From an uncultured Collinsella sp. (GTDB lineage Bacteria; Actinomycetota; Coriobacteriia; Coriobacteriales; Coriobacteriaceae): 29,255 bases of DNA. The notes beneath the pieces were generated by a model. That model ran no database searches and had not been told where the DNA came from. It saw nothing but the letters and a program-made list of their open reading frames with translations. Of this stretch, positions 8,541 to 15,614 are shown one piece after another (positions within the stretch are counted from its first letter, which is position 1; the number at the start of each line of letters is the position of its first letter). The position numbers were made by a program, and so were the translations under genes. Location of the stretch: assembly GCA_958453935.1 (NCBI GenBank), contig CAUDZT010000027.1, positions 1 through 29,255 of the forward strand, written 5' to 3'.

Positions 8541-8569
8541 ATACTAAAAATGCATACGCTTTAGGTCAT
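8541..8569 (-). promoter_or_regulatory. Candidate promoter of the radical SAM/peptide operon
   Basis: On the minus strand ATGACC (8564-8569) and TAGTAT (8541-8546) are separated by 17 bases, about 28 bases upstream of the DUF2087 start codon. GCGTATG occurs twice (8529-8535 and 8553-8559), 24 bases apart, overlapping and flanking the -10, so it may bind a regulator. The hexamers are only moderate matches to consensus. Confidence 0.4.
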
Positions 8570-8592
8570 CGCATTCAGCTTCTTAATTCGAA

Positions 8593-8832
8593 CTAAACTC
8601 GAACTAATCTAAATAATTTGCTCAGACACTCTTCGAAAGCTCGTTTTTCACTCTGAGTAAAATGCCCTTCCCAGTCAGTCCACGAACAGGAAGGCAACTC
8701 ACAACGAGCGGAGTCGAAGCCCTCTGCCGTCGGTCGCTCAAAATGCACGATAACCTTTTCAATATCGCCATCTGTAATCAGGTCAGAATGAATGACCTCG
8801 GTTCCATCTTCGAATGTCATATACGGGTACAT
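8593..8832 (-). CDS. 79-residue hypothetical protein, accessory-element type
   Basis: A small soluble acidic protein beginning MYPYMTFEDGTEVIHSDL and containing VIVHFERPTAEGFDSARCEL. The wording resembles short uncharacterised proteins that I recall from conjugative and other accessory regions of Firmicutes and Actinobacteria; this comes from memory and no function is known to me. I chose the ATG at 8832 because GAGGTGG lies 8 bases ahead. The longer upstream reading frame lacks protein-like composition and would overlap the start of the gene on the other strand at 9007. It sits 80 bases upstream of the DUF2087 gene on the same strand and shares its low GC, so it probably belongs to the acquired island. 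Confidence 0.65.
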   Translation of the reverse strand: MYPYMTFEDGTEVIHSDLITDGDIEKVIVHFERPTAEGFDSARCELPSCSWTDWEGHFTQSEKRAFEECLSKLFRLVRV

Positions 8833-9006
8833 CACGTAAACCACCTCGCAAACATAAATCCAGTTTAGCATCAAGCTATTGCACCAAAGACAGCAGGCCC
8901 CCTTGATGAGTTGATGGTATCTGTTAAATGTCACGTATGATTCACATCTGGTGGGTACCCTGATGGCTACACGAAACGAAGCAGATTTACACCGGGAGGA
9001 CCCCGT

Positions 9007-9957
9007 ATGACAACCAAGTACACCGACGCGCCGCGCACGCGCGTCATGACGCCGGCATCGCTCAACAACGGCGTGCACGAGAACCATTCCATCGGACAGA
9101 CCATGGCCATCGCGCCCAAAAAGGGCCTGTTCGATGACATTTCCATTCCCCAGATCATCGCCGGCGCCGCAGCTGCCGCCACGAGCGTGGCGCTTGCCTC
9201 CAAGATTGGTATCGCTGGTTCAGTAATTGGTGCCGCCGTGAGCTCGGTCATCACCGTTGTGTCCTCGCAGGTCTACCGCCACTTTATCTCTGCCAGCGCC
9301 GAAGCCCTCAAAGGTACGCACGCCGCCGTCGACTACCCCGCCGGCGCCTATGAGCCCGTTGAGCTTAATGCCGAGGAGCACCTGGGCGGCGCCGCGACTA
9401 CGCAGGAGATGCGTCAGGTCGCGGGACGCGCGACCACGGCGCGCGTCGCCCCCAACAGCCTGCGCGCCAAGGCGGCGGAAGAGCGCAGCCAGACGCAAAA
9501 GAAGGTCATCATCTTCTCGATCGCCATCGCCATCGTCGCGGTTATCGCCTGCGCCGGCGCCATCCTTATAACCACCGCCGGTGAGGGTCTGGGCGAGCGC
9601 CCCGAGCCAATCCTTTCGTCGCGCACGACCGAGAGCGATGCAAATGGCACCACCCAGTCGCAGGATCAGCGGGCACAGACGGACGACACGCAAGACAGTT
9701 CTACCTCTGCCGATTCGTCCTCGAACACCCAAAACCAATCGCAGGGCACCGATTCCTCTACGGCCAACAGTGGCACGCCGTCCGGCACGACCGACTCAAG
9801 CCAAACGACTGACGGTTCGCAGCCGAGCACGGGCGACCAGACGAGCGACAGCACTTCGGGAACGGGCACAGCAAACAGCAGCAACAGCAATTCGAGTGGC
9901 ACCACATCGGGCACGGCATCTGACAGTTCAAACCAAGGCACGACATCGGGCAACTAA
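9007..9957 (+). CDS. Membrane-anchored protein with long Ser/Thr-rich tail, function unknown
   Basis: 316 residues, start fixed by GGGAGGA 7 bases before the ATG. A hydrophobic, Ala/Gly-rich segment lies near residues 47-80 (PQIIAGAAAAATSVALASK onward). A clear transmembrane helix follows a QKKVIIFSIAIAIVAVIACA segment near 165-190. From about residue 200 to the end the sequence is almost only Ser, Thr, Gly, Asn, Gln and Asp, like an extracellular, possibly glycosylated stalk. No catalytic domain is visible. Proteins of this build are common in Coriobacteriia, but I do not recognise a named family. It has its own terminator-like hairpin after the stop. Whether the tail faces outside is inferred from its composition. 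Confidence 0.85.
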   Translation: MTTKYTDAPRTRVMTPASLNNGVHENHSIGQTMAIAPKKGLFDDISIPQIIAGAAAAATSVALASKIGIAGSVIGAAVSSVITVVSSQVYRHFISASAEALKGTHAAVDYPAGAYEPVELNAEEHLGGAATTQEMRQVAGRATTARVAPNSLRAKAAEERSQTQKKVIIFSIAIAIVAVIACAGAILITTAGEGLGERPEPILSSRTTESDANGTTQSQDQRAQTDDTQDSSTSADSSSNTQNQSQGTDSSTANSGTPSGTTDSSQTTDGSQPSTGDQTSDSTSGTGTANSSNSNSSGTTSGTASDSSNQGTTSGN

Positions 9958-9991
9958 GCACATTTTCCTCTCATAGATAACCGGCCTGTAT

Positions 9992-10030
9992 AACGGGCGC
10001 GAATCGACAGCGGTTCGCGCCCGTTTGCCT
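9992..10030 (+). terminator. Terminator-like hairpin after the Ser/Thr-rich protein gene
   Basis: AACGGGCGCGAA and TTCGCGCCCGTT form a 12-bp perfect stem with a 10-base loop, followed by a weak T-containing tail (TGCCTT). It begins 34 bases after the stop codon. Confidence 0.7.
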
Positions 10031-10069
10031 TGGGCGCCGCCATGGCGAACGCTATGCGATGGTAAGATG

Positions 10070-10085
10070 CTTTACATGTGTAAAG
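10070..10085. promoter_or_regulatory. 16-bp perfect palindrome before the gene at 10098
   Basis: CTTTACATGTGTAAAG reads as two 7-base arms around TG and ends just before the GAGGAG ribosome binding site. It could be an operator overlapping the transcription start or a small hairpin in the leader; the sequence does not decide. Confidence 0.4.
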
Positions 10086-10097
10086 AGGAGATTTGCC

Positions 10098-11405
10098 ATG
10101 AGCAAGACAATAGTTAAGCCCACGCTATCGCTGGGCAACCACATCTATCCGTATCGCCTGCTGCGCGATGCGATTGGATGCGGCAAGCAAACGTTTATGA
10201 CGCAGGTCGAGGAGGCGCTCGCCGCCGGCGACATGGCCGCTTATGACCTGGGCTTCGAGTCCACGCGCGAGTTGCTCGAGGAACTCGACGACTGCATTAA
10301 GCTGACTGTCTTTAAGGGCGGCCGCCTGTATGCCACGGTCATCGCCAACGAGGCCTGGGATACCGCCCTTGCCAGGGGCGAGGACAAGCCCAAGGCAGCC
10401 AAGGGCGCCAAACAGTCCTACAAAAAGAAAAAGCGCGGCGAGAAGGACCTCAAGGCCGTGCGTCCCAAGCACGTTAAGCGTCCCGAGCCAGAAGCTATGG
10501 TTGAAGCCGTGCCGGAACCCGAGCCCGAGGCAGAGATCGAAGTCACTATTGAGGTAACAGCAGAAGCCGAAACCGAAATCGCCGCCACGACCGATCCCGA
10601 AGTCATATCCGAGCAGGAAGCCACTGCTGGGCTCAACGAGGCTCCCAAGTCGACAACCGAAGAAGTCACCAACCAACCCGAGACGTCTGCGTTCCAAAAC
10701 AGCGATGTCTTTGGCGACGAGGCCGAGGACGATCAGCCCGAAGAACTCGCAGAACAGGACGCTACCGAGGCGGCATCGGAGCCCGAGGCACCGCAGCCCG
10801 CCATCTCGCTTACGGTCGTCTATGACCCCGAGAACGCCAACGCCGGCATCACCACCATGGCATCCACGCCCATCGAGGCAAAGTCGAGCGTCGAGAATAA
10901 GAACGCGACGCAGGCTGAGGTTGAAACCGCAGTTGCAGACGCGCCCGTCACCGTGAAGCCCGCAGATTCCGAGATCAAGCCGGAAGTAACGCCGGAGCCC
11001 GCACCCGTCATCGAATCCGTGCCCGCCGCTGCTTGCGACCAAATTCCCGCACCGGCACCGGCTCCGATCCCCGCTGCAGTACCGGCCCCTGCACCTGCAG
11101 CGCCCGCCATCCCCGAGGACTTCCCCATCGATTTCGCAACCGAGGTCTTCTGCCCCGGCCCGTTGCTGCACCACCTGTCGACCTATCTCCCCTACGGCGC
11201 CGACACCCTCGGCATCGTCGGCGAGTACTACTGGATCGCCCGCGAACGCGGCACCATCGAGGCCGCGCGAAACCGCGCAATCTTCCCCCTGCGCTACACG
11301 CAGGCCGGCGAGCGCCACGAAGTCACCGTGCGCATCCGCCGCAACACCACCGGAGGCCTCGGAGCCACCTGGACCGTCGACAAGGTTGAAGAATCCAACG
11401 AATAG
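10098..11405 (+). CDS. Two-domain hypothetical protein with a Pro/Ala/Glu-rich linker
   Basis: 435 residues from the ATG at 10098, which has GAGGAG 8 bases upstream; an earlier in-frame start at 10059 has no such site. Residues about 1-100 form a conserved-looking domain (SLGNHIYPYRLLRDAIG, then LGFESTRELLEELDDCIKLT) that faintly resembles LOTUS/OST-HTH-type modules. A basic patch (KKKKRGEKDLK) follows. Then comes a low-complexity linker of about 220 residues rich in Pro, Ala and Glu. The C-terminal 90 residues are ordered again (DFATEVFCPGPLLHHLSTY and IVGEYYWIARERGTIEAARN). No transmembrane segment is visible. I do not recognise the family; the LOTUS idea is weak. A strong terminator follows. 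Confidence 0.85.
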   Translation: MSKTIVKPTLSLGNHIYPYRLLRDAIGCGKQTFMTQVEEALAAGDMAAYDLGFESTRELLEELDDCIKLTVFKGGRLYATVIANEAWDTALARGEDKPKAAKGAKQSYKKKKRGEKDLKAVRPKHVKRPEPEAMVEAVPEPEPEAEIEVTIEVTAEAETEIAATTDPEVISEQEATAGLNEAPKSTTEEVTNQPETSAFQNSDVFGDEAEDDQPEELAEQDATEAASEPEAPQPAISLTVVYDPENANAGITTMASTPIEAKSSVENKNATQAEVETAVADAPVTVKPADSEIKPEVTPEPAPVIESVPAAACDQIPAPAPAPIPAAVPAPAPAAPAIPEDFPIDFATEVFCPGPLLHHLSTYLPYGADTLGIVGEYYWIARERGTIEAARNRAIFPLRYTQAGERHEVTVRIRRNTTGGLGATWTVDKVEESNE

Positions 11406-11407
11406 CA

Positions 11408-11450
11408 AAACGCGGCGAACGTCACAAAAACGTTCGCCGCGTTTTTTATT
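11408..11450. terminator. Strong terminator, probably bidirectional
   Basis: AAAACGCGGCGAACGT pairs with ACGTTCGCCGCGTTTT across a 4-base loop, followed by a T-tract on the plus strand and preceded by an A-tract that serves the minus strand. It separates the convergent hypothetical gene (ending 11405) and ettA (ending 11508). Confidence 0.92.
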
Positions 11451-11473
11451 TTCCCAGGTTGAGCATAAGTTCG

Positions 11474-11502
11474 TGTGACAAAGGGGCTGTCCCTTTGCCA
11501 CA
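11474..11502. repeat. Intergenic inverted repeat of the TGTG-CAAAGGG type
   Basis: TGTGACAAAGGG and CCCTTTGCCACA form 12-base arms with one mismatch around a 5-base loop, between two convergent genes. A terminator already lies 25 bases away, so this hairpin needs another explanation, such as a dispersed short palindromic repeat. Confidence 0.6.
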
Positions 11503-11507
11503 TCAAA

Positions 11508-13187
11508 CTAGTCCCTGGTAAGTTTCCTGTGGATACGATGCGGCTGGGCTGCGTCCTCGCCCAGGCGCTCGATGCGGTTGGCCTGATAGGCCTCGAAGTT
11601 ACCCTCAAACCAATACCAGTTGCCCGGGTTCTCATCGGTGCCCTCCCACGCCAGGATGTGCGTGGCGACGCGGTCCAGGAACATACGATCGTGGCTAATG
11701 ACCACCGAGCAGCCCGGGAACTCGAGCAGCGCCGCCTCGAGCGAGGACAGCGTCTCGACGTCGAGGTCGTTCGTGGGCTCGTCGAGGAGCAGCAGGTTGC
11801 CGCCCTGCTTGAGCGTAAGCGCCAAGTTCAGACGGTTGCGCTCGCCACCGGAGAGTACGCCAGCGCGCTTCTGCTGGTCCTGGCCCTTAAAGCCAAAGCT
11901 CGCCACATAAGCGCGGCTCGGAACCTCGGTCTCGCCGACCATCATGTGGTCCAGGCCGTCCGAGACGACCTCCCACAAGTTCTTATCGGGGTCGATGCCG
12001 GAACGGTTCTGGTCGACATAGGAGATCTTGACGGTCTCACCCACCTCAAGCTCGCCCGAAGTCAGCGGCTCCAGACCCACAATCGTCTTGAACAGTGTGG
12101 TCTTACCGACACCGTTGGGGCCGATGACGCCCACGATGCCGTTGCGCGGCAGGGTAAACGAAAGGTCGTCGATGAGCACGCGGCCATCGAACTCCTTGTG
12201 CAGATGATGGGCCTCGAGCACCTTGTTGCCCAGACGCGGGCCCACGGGGATGCGGATGTCGGTCCAGTCTAGCTTCTGGCTGGCGCGGGCCTCGGCCTCC
12301 ATCTCCTCGTAGCGAGCCAGACGGGCCTTGTTCTTGGCCTGACGAGCCTTGGGCGAGCTGCGTACCCACTCGAGCTCGGCCTCCATGCGCTTGGCGAGCT
12401 TGGCATCGCGGTTGCCCTGCGCCTCGATACGGGCGGCCTTGGTCTCCAGATACGTGGAGTAGTTGCCCTTGTAGGGATAAAGGTGGCCGCGGTCGACCTC
12501 GCAGATCCACTCGGCGACGTTATCCAGGAAGTAGCGATCGTGCGTGACGGCAAGGACCGCACCTTGGTAGTTGTGCAGGAAGTGCTCGAGCCACAGGATC
12601 GACTCAGCGTCCAGGTGGTTCGTGGGCTCGTCGAGCAGCAGCAGGTCGGGAGCCTCGAGCAGCAGCTTGCACAGGGCCACACGGCGGCGCTCGCCGCCGG
12701 AAAGCACGTTGACCGGCATGTCGGAATCGGGCAGCTGCAGGGCGTCCATGGCCTGGCCGAGTTTGGAATCGATATCCCAGCCGTCGGCGGCGTCAATCTC
12801 GTCCTGGAGCTTGCCCATCTCTGCCATGAGGGCGTCCATGTCGCAGTCCGGGTCACACATCTCCTCGCCGATCTTATTGAAGCGATCGACCTTGGCGATC
12901 ATGTCGCCAAACGCCATGCGCACGTTCTCGATGACGGTCTTGTCGTCGTCGAGCGGCGGCTCCTGCTGCAGGATACCCACGGTGTAGCCGGGGGTGAGCC
13001 TGGCATCGCCGTTGGAGACCTCCTCAATGCCGGCCATAATCTTGAGCAGGGTCGACTTGCCCATGCCGTTGGGGCCCACGACACCGATCTTGGCACCGGG
13101 GTAGAAGCTCAGGGTCACGTCGTCAAGGATTACCTTGTCGCCATGGGCCTTGCGAGCCTGATACATCTGGTAGATAAACTCTGCCAT
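11508..13187 (-). CDS. ettA: Energy-dependent translational throttle protein EttA (ABC-F)
   Basis: A 559-residue soluble protein with two ABC ATPase domains and no membrane part. It binds the ribosomal E site and gates early elongation according to the ATP/ADP ratio. Domain 1 has Walker A GPNGMGKST near residue 40, signature LSGGERRRVALCKLL and Walker B DLLLLDEPTNHLD. The linker between the domains (RIEAQGNRDAKLAKRMEAE onward, highly charged) is the ABC-F P-site tRNA-interacting arm. Domain 2 has GPNGVGKTT, LSGGERNRLNLAL and LLLLDEPTNDLD. The opening MAEFIYQMYQARKAHGDK is characteristic of EttA. Length matches the family (about 555). AAAGGA lies upstream of the ATG at a somewhat long spacing. 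It appears monocistronic. Confidence 0.96.
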   Translation of the reverse strand: MAEFIYQMYQARKAHGDKVILDDVTLSFYPGAKIGVVGPNGMGKSTLLKIMAGIEEVSNGDARLTPGYTVGILQQEPPLDDDKTVIENVRMAFGDMIAKVDRFNKIGEEMCDPDCDMDALMAEMGKLQDEIDAADGWDIDSKLGQAMDALQLPDSDMPVNVLSGGERRRVALCKLLLEAPDLLLLDEPTNHLDAESILWLEHFLHNYQGAVLAVTHDRYFLDNVAEWICEVDRGHLYPYKGNYSTYLETKAARIEAQGNRDAKLAKRMEAELEWVRSSPKARQAKNKARLARYEEMEAEARASQKLDWTDIRIPVGPRLGNKVLEAHHLHKEFDGRVLIDDLSFTLPRNGIVGVIGPNGVGKTTLFKTIVGLEPLTSGELEVGETVKISYVDQNRSGIDPDKNLWEVVSDGLDHMMVGETEVPSRAYVASFGFKGQDQQKRAGVLSGGERNRLNLALTLKQGGNLLLLDEPTNDLDVETLSSLEAALLEFPGCSVVISHDRMFLDRVATHILAWEGTDENPGNWYWFEGNFEAYQANRIERLGEDAAQPHRIHRKLTRD

Positions 13188-13278
13188 TTGCCTGTTTTAT
13201 CCTTTCTACCTGCTGTTTCCCTATTCTTGATTCGCTTTAGTGGAAACGAAATGAGGAAACCAGCTCTGAAACTTAACG

Positions 13279-13298
13279 AAAAAGGGGCATGGTTGCCC
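13279..13298 (-). terminator. Small terminator after the SdpI-like gene
   Basis: On the minus strand GGGCA and TGCCC pair around a 4-base loop, followed by C and five T. It lies about 75 bases downstream of the SdpI-like stop and before ettA. Confidence 0.6.
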
Positions 13299-13371
13299 AC
13301 ACCCCCTAATACTACCTGGGAAAAGTCCCCCTTAACACACTATGAACTGCGTACGCTAGTTTTCCGCAACC

Positions 13372-14076
13372 TTAACGAGCGGCTCGCTGCGATTTGCGCC
13401 ACAGCAGATACGAATAGACGTAGGCAGCTCCAGCTGAACCAAACGCCAGAACCGCAATCACCGCGGCGACGACTTCACTCGAAAGCACGCTACCCGCCAC
13501 GCCCATCACAATCAAACCAACACCCAGCACCATAAAGCAGGCGCCGCCAAAACGCTGCGTACGGCGCCAGTTCTCGGGATCGGCAAGCGCCCAAGGCGTC
13601 TTGATACTGAGCGTATAGTTCTGCTTCACACGCGGCAAGTAGTTGCCTACGCCGATGAACAGCAAACCGATAGCACCGGAAATCAGCACGTTGACCGAAC
13701 CGACCGCCGGCACCACGCCCCAGACCGTAAGCTCTCCCAGCCAGCTTATGGCGCACATGAACAAGGTGAAGGCAATTACGAAGCCCTGATAGAACTTACC
13801 CGAGGTTCGATATGCCTCACCTTTGGGATCGATGCGCAGCACCACGCAGAACATTGCGAGAAGCGCCAGAGGCAGCACGCCGAGCGCGGAGGCCATCCAG
13901 CTAGGACCCCAACCGTCGACAGCGCCGTTCGCGCCCCAGTGCGTGGGAATCTGCGCAGGCAAGCTCGGCATCACCATGAGGTGCGCTACGACATTGGCGA
14001 CGCACAGAGCGACCAGCGCAATCCACACGCGCGACGATACCCCTGTGGGGTGAATGCCCTTGTTTTCGTTATTCAT
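13372..14076 (-). CDS. SdpI-family integral membrane protein
   Basis: A 234-residue membrane protein with about six hydrophobic helices. The N-terminal half carries a DUF1648-type signature (LPAQIPTHWGANGAVDGWG). The second half carries the SdpI-type stretch IGVGNYLPRVKQNYTLSIK followed by TPWALADPENWRRTQRFGG. In Bacillus subtilis SdpI gives immunity to the toxin SdpC and also sequesters the repressor SdpR. No SdpC-like toxin gene is seen here, so the role may be stress sensing or immunity to others. The start at 14076 overlaps the regulator's stop by 8 bases, with GAAGGTG about 7 bases before the ATG; longer in-frame starts lie inside the regulator gene. Overlap implies translational coupling with the ArsR-type gene. 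Confidence 0.85.
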   Translation of the reverse strand: MNNENKGIHPTGVSSRVWIALVALCVANVVAHLMVMPSLPAQIPTHWGANGAVDGWGPSWMASALGVLPLALLAMFCVVLRIDPKGEAYRTSGKFYQGFVIAFTLFMCAISWLGELTVWGVVPAVGSVNVLISGAIGLLFIGVGNYLPRVKQNYTLSIKTPWALADPENWRRTQRFGGACFMVLGVGLIVMGVAGSVLSSEVVAAVIAVLAFGSAGAAYVYSYLLWRKSQRAAR

Positions 14077-14347
14077 CCTTATCACCTTCATTGTTTGTAA
14101 AACCCATAAACCAGCCAATTAAATCCTGCATGACGGTGGTGTTTAAGCTGTATACGATGTTTTGGCCATGGCGCTCGTCGGTCACCAACCCGGCGTTTTT
14201 AAGCGTCGCCAAGTGATGGCTCAGCGACGGCTTACTGATATCGAAATGCTTGGCAAGCTCCCCCGCCGTGCAATTGCCCTCGCGCAGCAGTTCCAAAATG
14301 CGCCGCCGCGTTGGATCAGCCAGCGCCTTAAAACCTTCTCCCGGCAT
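14069..14347 (-). CDS. ArsR/SdpR-type winged-helix repressor
   Basis: A 92-residue DNA-binding regulator. It begins with the family motif FKALADPTRRRILELL, then the HTH (GELAKHFDISKPSLSHHLATL) and the wing (AGLVTDERHGQNIVYSL). It lacks the Cys-rich metal-binding site of metal sensors such as ArsR or CadC, which fits the SdpR subgroup. The start at 14347 has GAGGAGG 4 bases ahead. It is followed by the SdpI-like gene with an 8-base overlap, the order seen in sdpRI operons, where the repressor controls its own promoter and is titrated at the membrane by SdpI. Autoregulation here is inferred. A good promoter lies 35 bases upstream. Confidence 0.9.
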   Translation of the reverse strand: MPGEGFKALADPTRRRILELLREGNCTAGELAKHFDISKPSLSHHLATLKNAGLVTDERHGQNIVYSLNTTVMQDLIGWFMGFTNNEGDKDE

Positions 14348-14381
14348 AGAACCTCCTCTCGCTATCTCTCGCGACGTGCAC

Positions 14382-14410
14382 ACTATACTTGATATTTGGA
14401 TGTTTGTCTA
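14382..14410 (-). promoter_or_regulatory. Promoter of the SdpR/SdpI-like operon
   Basis: On the minus strand TAGACA (14405-14410) and TATAGT (14382-14387) are separated by exactly 17 bases, each 5 of 6 to the sigma-70 consensus. The regulator start is 35 bases downstream of the -10. Confidence 0.75.
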
Positions 14411-14514
14411 ATTATCTAATAGCAATGTTATGTATAGAACATTCGTTCGTTTTTAGATACAATGGGTCCAGAAGCAGATGGGCCAGCTCCCTCTTCCCAA
14501 GAAGGAGATGGACT

Positions 14515-14601
14515 ATGAGTATTGACGATGTCCTGACGTTGTTATTGCTTGTAATCGCGGCCGTGGAGCTCGGCATCCACATTGGAGGTCGAATGAAATA
14601 G
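14515..14601 (+). CDS. 28-residue single-helix peptide, holin-like type I toxin candidate
   Basis: The peptide reads MSIDDVLTLLLLVIAAVEL followed by GIHIGGRMK: one transmembrane helix with a basic tail. AAGGAG lies 7 bases before the ATG. Length, the MSxxDxLxLLL start and the short basic end match the family often annotated as putative holin-like toxin in Firmicutes, whose members are membrane-acting type I toxins. In that family the coding part is followed by a GC-rich structured 3' region, and one is present here. It is transcribed away from the SdpR-like gene. A cis-antisense RNA antitoxin cannot be seen from sequence alone. Toxicity is inference; a harmless small membrane peptide is possible. 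Confidence 0.65.
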   Translation: MSIDDVLTLLLLVIAAVELGIHIGGRMK

Positions 14602-14683
14602 CCGCCCCCGCGTAATGCGAAGACGGCCACTTCTCACGCTACAAACGTGTTTGGGAGTTGGCCAACCCGCGGCAACGGGTGCC
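14601..14683 (+). ncRNA. Structured 3' untranslated region of the small toxin-like gene
   Basis: Two hairpins follow the stop directly: GCCG (14601-14604) with CGGC (14624-14627) enclosing an inner CGC/GCG stem, and GGC-CA-ACCCG with CGGGT-GCC (14660-14683). The spacing and the words GACGGCCACTTCT and GGCCAACCC recall the 3' region of holin-like toxin messengers. The second hairpin may be the site of antisense pairing. No clean T-tract follows. Confidence 0.45.
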
Positions 14684-14758
14684 ATCTGCTTCATCTTATG
14701 CGAATCCCTGCCTCATTTCAACAAGCCCCTAGGACTCAAATGGAATCGCGATAATACC

Positions 14759-14764
14759 TATAAT
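14759..14764 (+). promoter_or_regulatory. Perfect -10 box upstream of tcdA
   Basis: TATAAT lies 44 bases before the tcdA start codon. No convincing -35 hexamer is found 16-18 bases upstream, so the promoter assignment is tentative. Confidence 0.4.
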
Positions 14765-14808
14765 GGCGATAGTTAAAACATGAATCGCTTCCCCATCGGA
14801 GGATATCT

Positions 14809-15600
14809 ATGACCGAAACCGCTGCTCTCGTCGAGACACGCGACACCAAACTCGAGATCATCATGGGCCGTGAGGCACTCGATAGACTCGCCAACGCCAC
14901 GGTGCTGGTGCTCGGCTGCGGAGGCGTGGGCTCTAACTGCTGCGAGGCACTTGTCCGCGGCGGCATCGGTCATTTTGTGATTCTGGACAAGGATATCGTC
15001 GCGCCCAGCAACATCAATCGACAGGCCATCGCCTTTCACAGCACCGTCGGCAAGCGCAAGGTTGACGTGATGGAAGCCATGATCCACGACATCAATCCCG
15101 CCGCCACCGTTATCAAACGCACCGAATACTTGCTGAGCGACAACATCGATGATTTCTTCGCGGGCGTTTTGGAGCAGACGGACGGCAAGCTAGACTACGT
15201 CGTCGACGCCATCGACACCATCTCGGCCAAGCTCACCATTGCCAAATATGCTCAGGACCATGACATCCGTTTGGTTAGCTCCATGGGCGGGGCCAACAAA
15301 CTCCATCCCGAGTGCCTCCGCTTTGCCGACATCTTCGATACGGTACGTGACCCCATGAGCCGCATTATGCGCAAAGAATGCAAGAAGCGCGGAATCAAGA
15401 GCCTACACGTACTGTTTAGCTGCGAGGAATCGGTTAAGACACAGCCCCGCGACCCTTCCAACATCCACGAGCGCACCGAGCTGGGAACTGCCAGTTTTAT
15501 GCCGCCCATCATGGGTCAAATGATTGCCGGCGAGGTTATCCGCCAGATCAGCGGGCGCGGCACCGAACGCGTACGCTCCGATGGCCAGCGCCTGGACTAG
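14809..15600 (+). CDS. tcdA: tRNA threonylcarbamoyladenosine dehydratase (TcdA)
   Basis: An E1-like ThiF-family enzyme of 263 residues. It uses ATP to cyclise the t6A base next to the anticodon of ANN-decoding tRNAs to ct6A. The nucleotide-binding loop VLVLGCGGVGSNCCEALVR is near residues 32-50, followed by LDKDIVAPSNINRQAIA with the Arg that contacts ATP, and later the segment VDAIDTISAKLTIAKYA. The C-terminal part has FSCEES, a stretch typical of TcdA rather than MoeB or ThiF. GGAGG lies 7 bases before the ATG. The tatD-family gene begins 14 bases after its stop, so both are probably cotranscribed. Confidence 0.93.
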   Translation: MTETAALVETRDTKLEIIMGREALDRLANATVLVLGCGGVGSNCCEALVRGGIGHFVILDKDIVAPSNINRQAIAFHSTVGKRKVDVMEAMIHDINPAATVIKRTEYLLSDNIDDFFAGVLEQTDGKLDYVVDAIDTISAKLTIAKYAQDHDIRLVSSMGGANKLHPECLRFADIFDTVRDPMSRIMRKECKKRGIKSLHVLFSCEESVKTQPRDPSNIHERTELGTASFMPPIMGQMIAGEVIRQISGRGTERVRSDGQRLD

Positions 15601-15614
15601 CAGGATGTCCTGCG

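Noticed and set aside
8833..9087. N-terminal extension of the 79-residue protein to 164 residues.
   Set aside because: The extra part is Cys/Arg-rich without protein-like pattern, overlaps the start of the opposite gene at 9007, and lacks a ribosome binding site.
9600..9957. Possible CRISPR-like or tandem DNA repeat in the Ser/Thr-rich coding tail.
   Set aside because: The repetition is at amino-acid level and irregular in DNA; no fixed repeat and spacer length is present.
10125..11501. 458-codon minus-strand frame opposite the Pro/Ala/Glu-rich gene.
   Set aside because: Gly/Leu/Cys-rich shadow caused by the GC-rich low-complexity linker; the plus-strand gene has the ribosome binding site and terminator.
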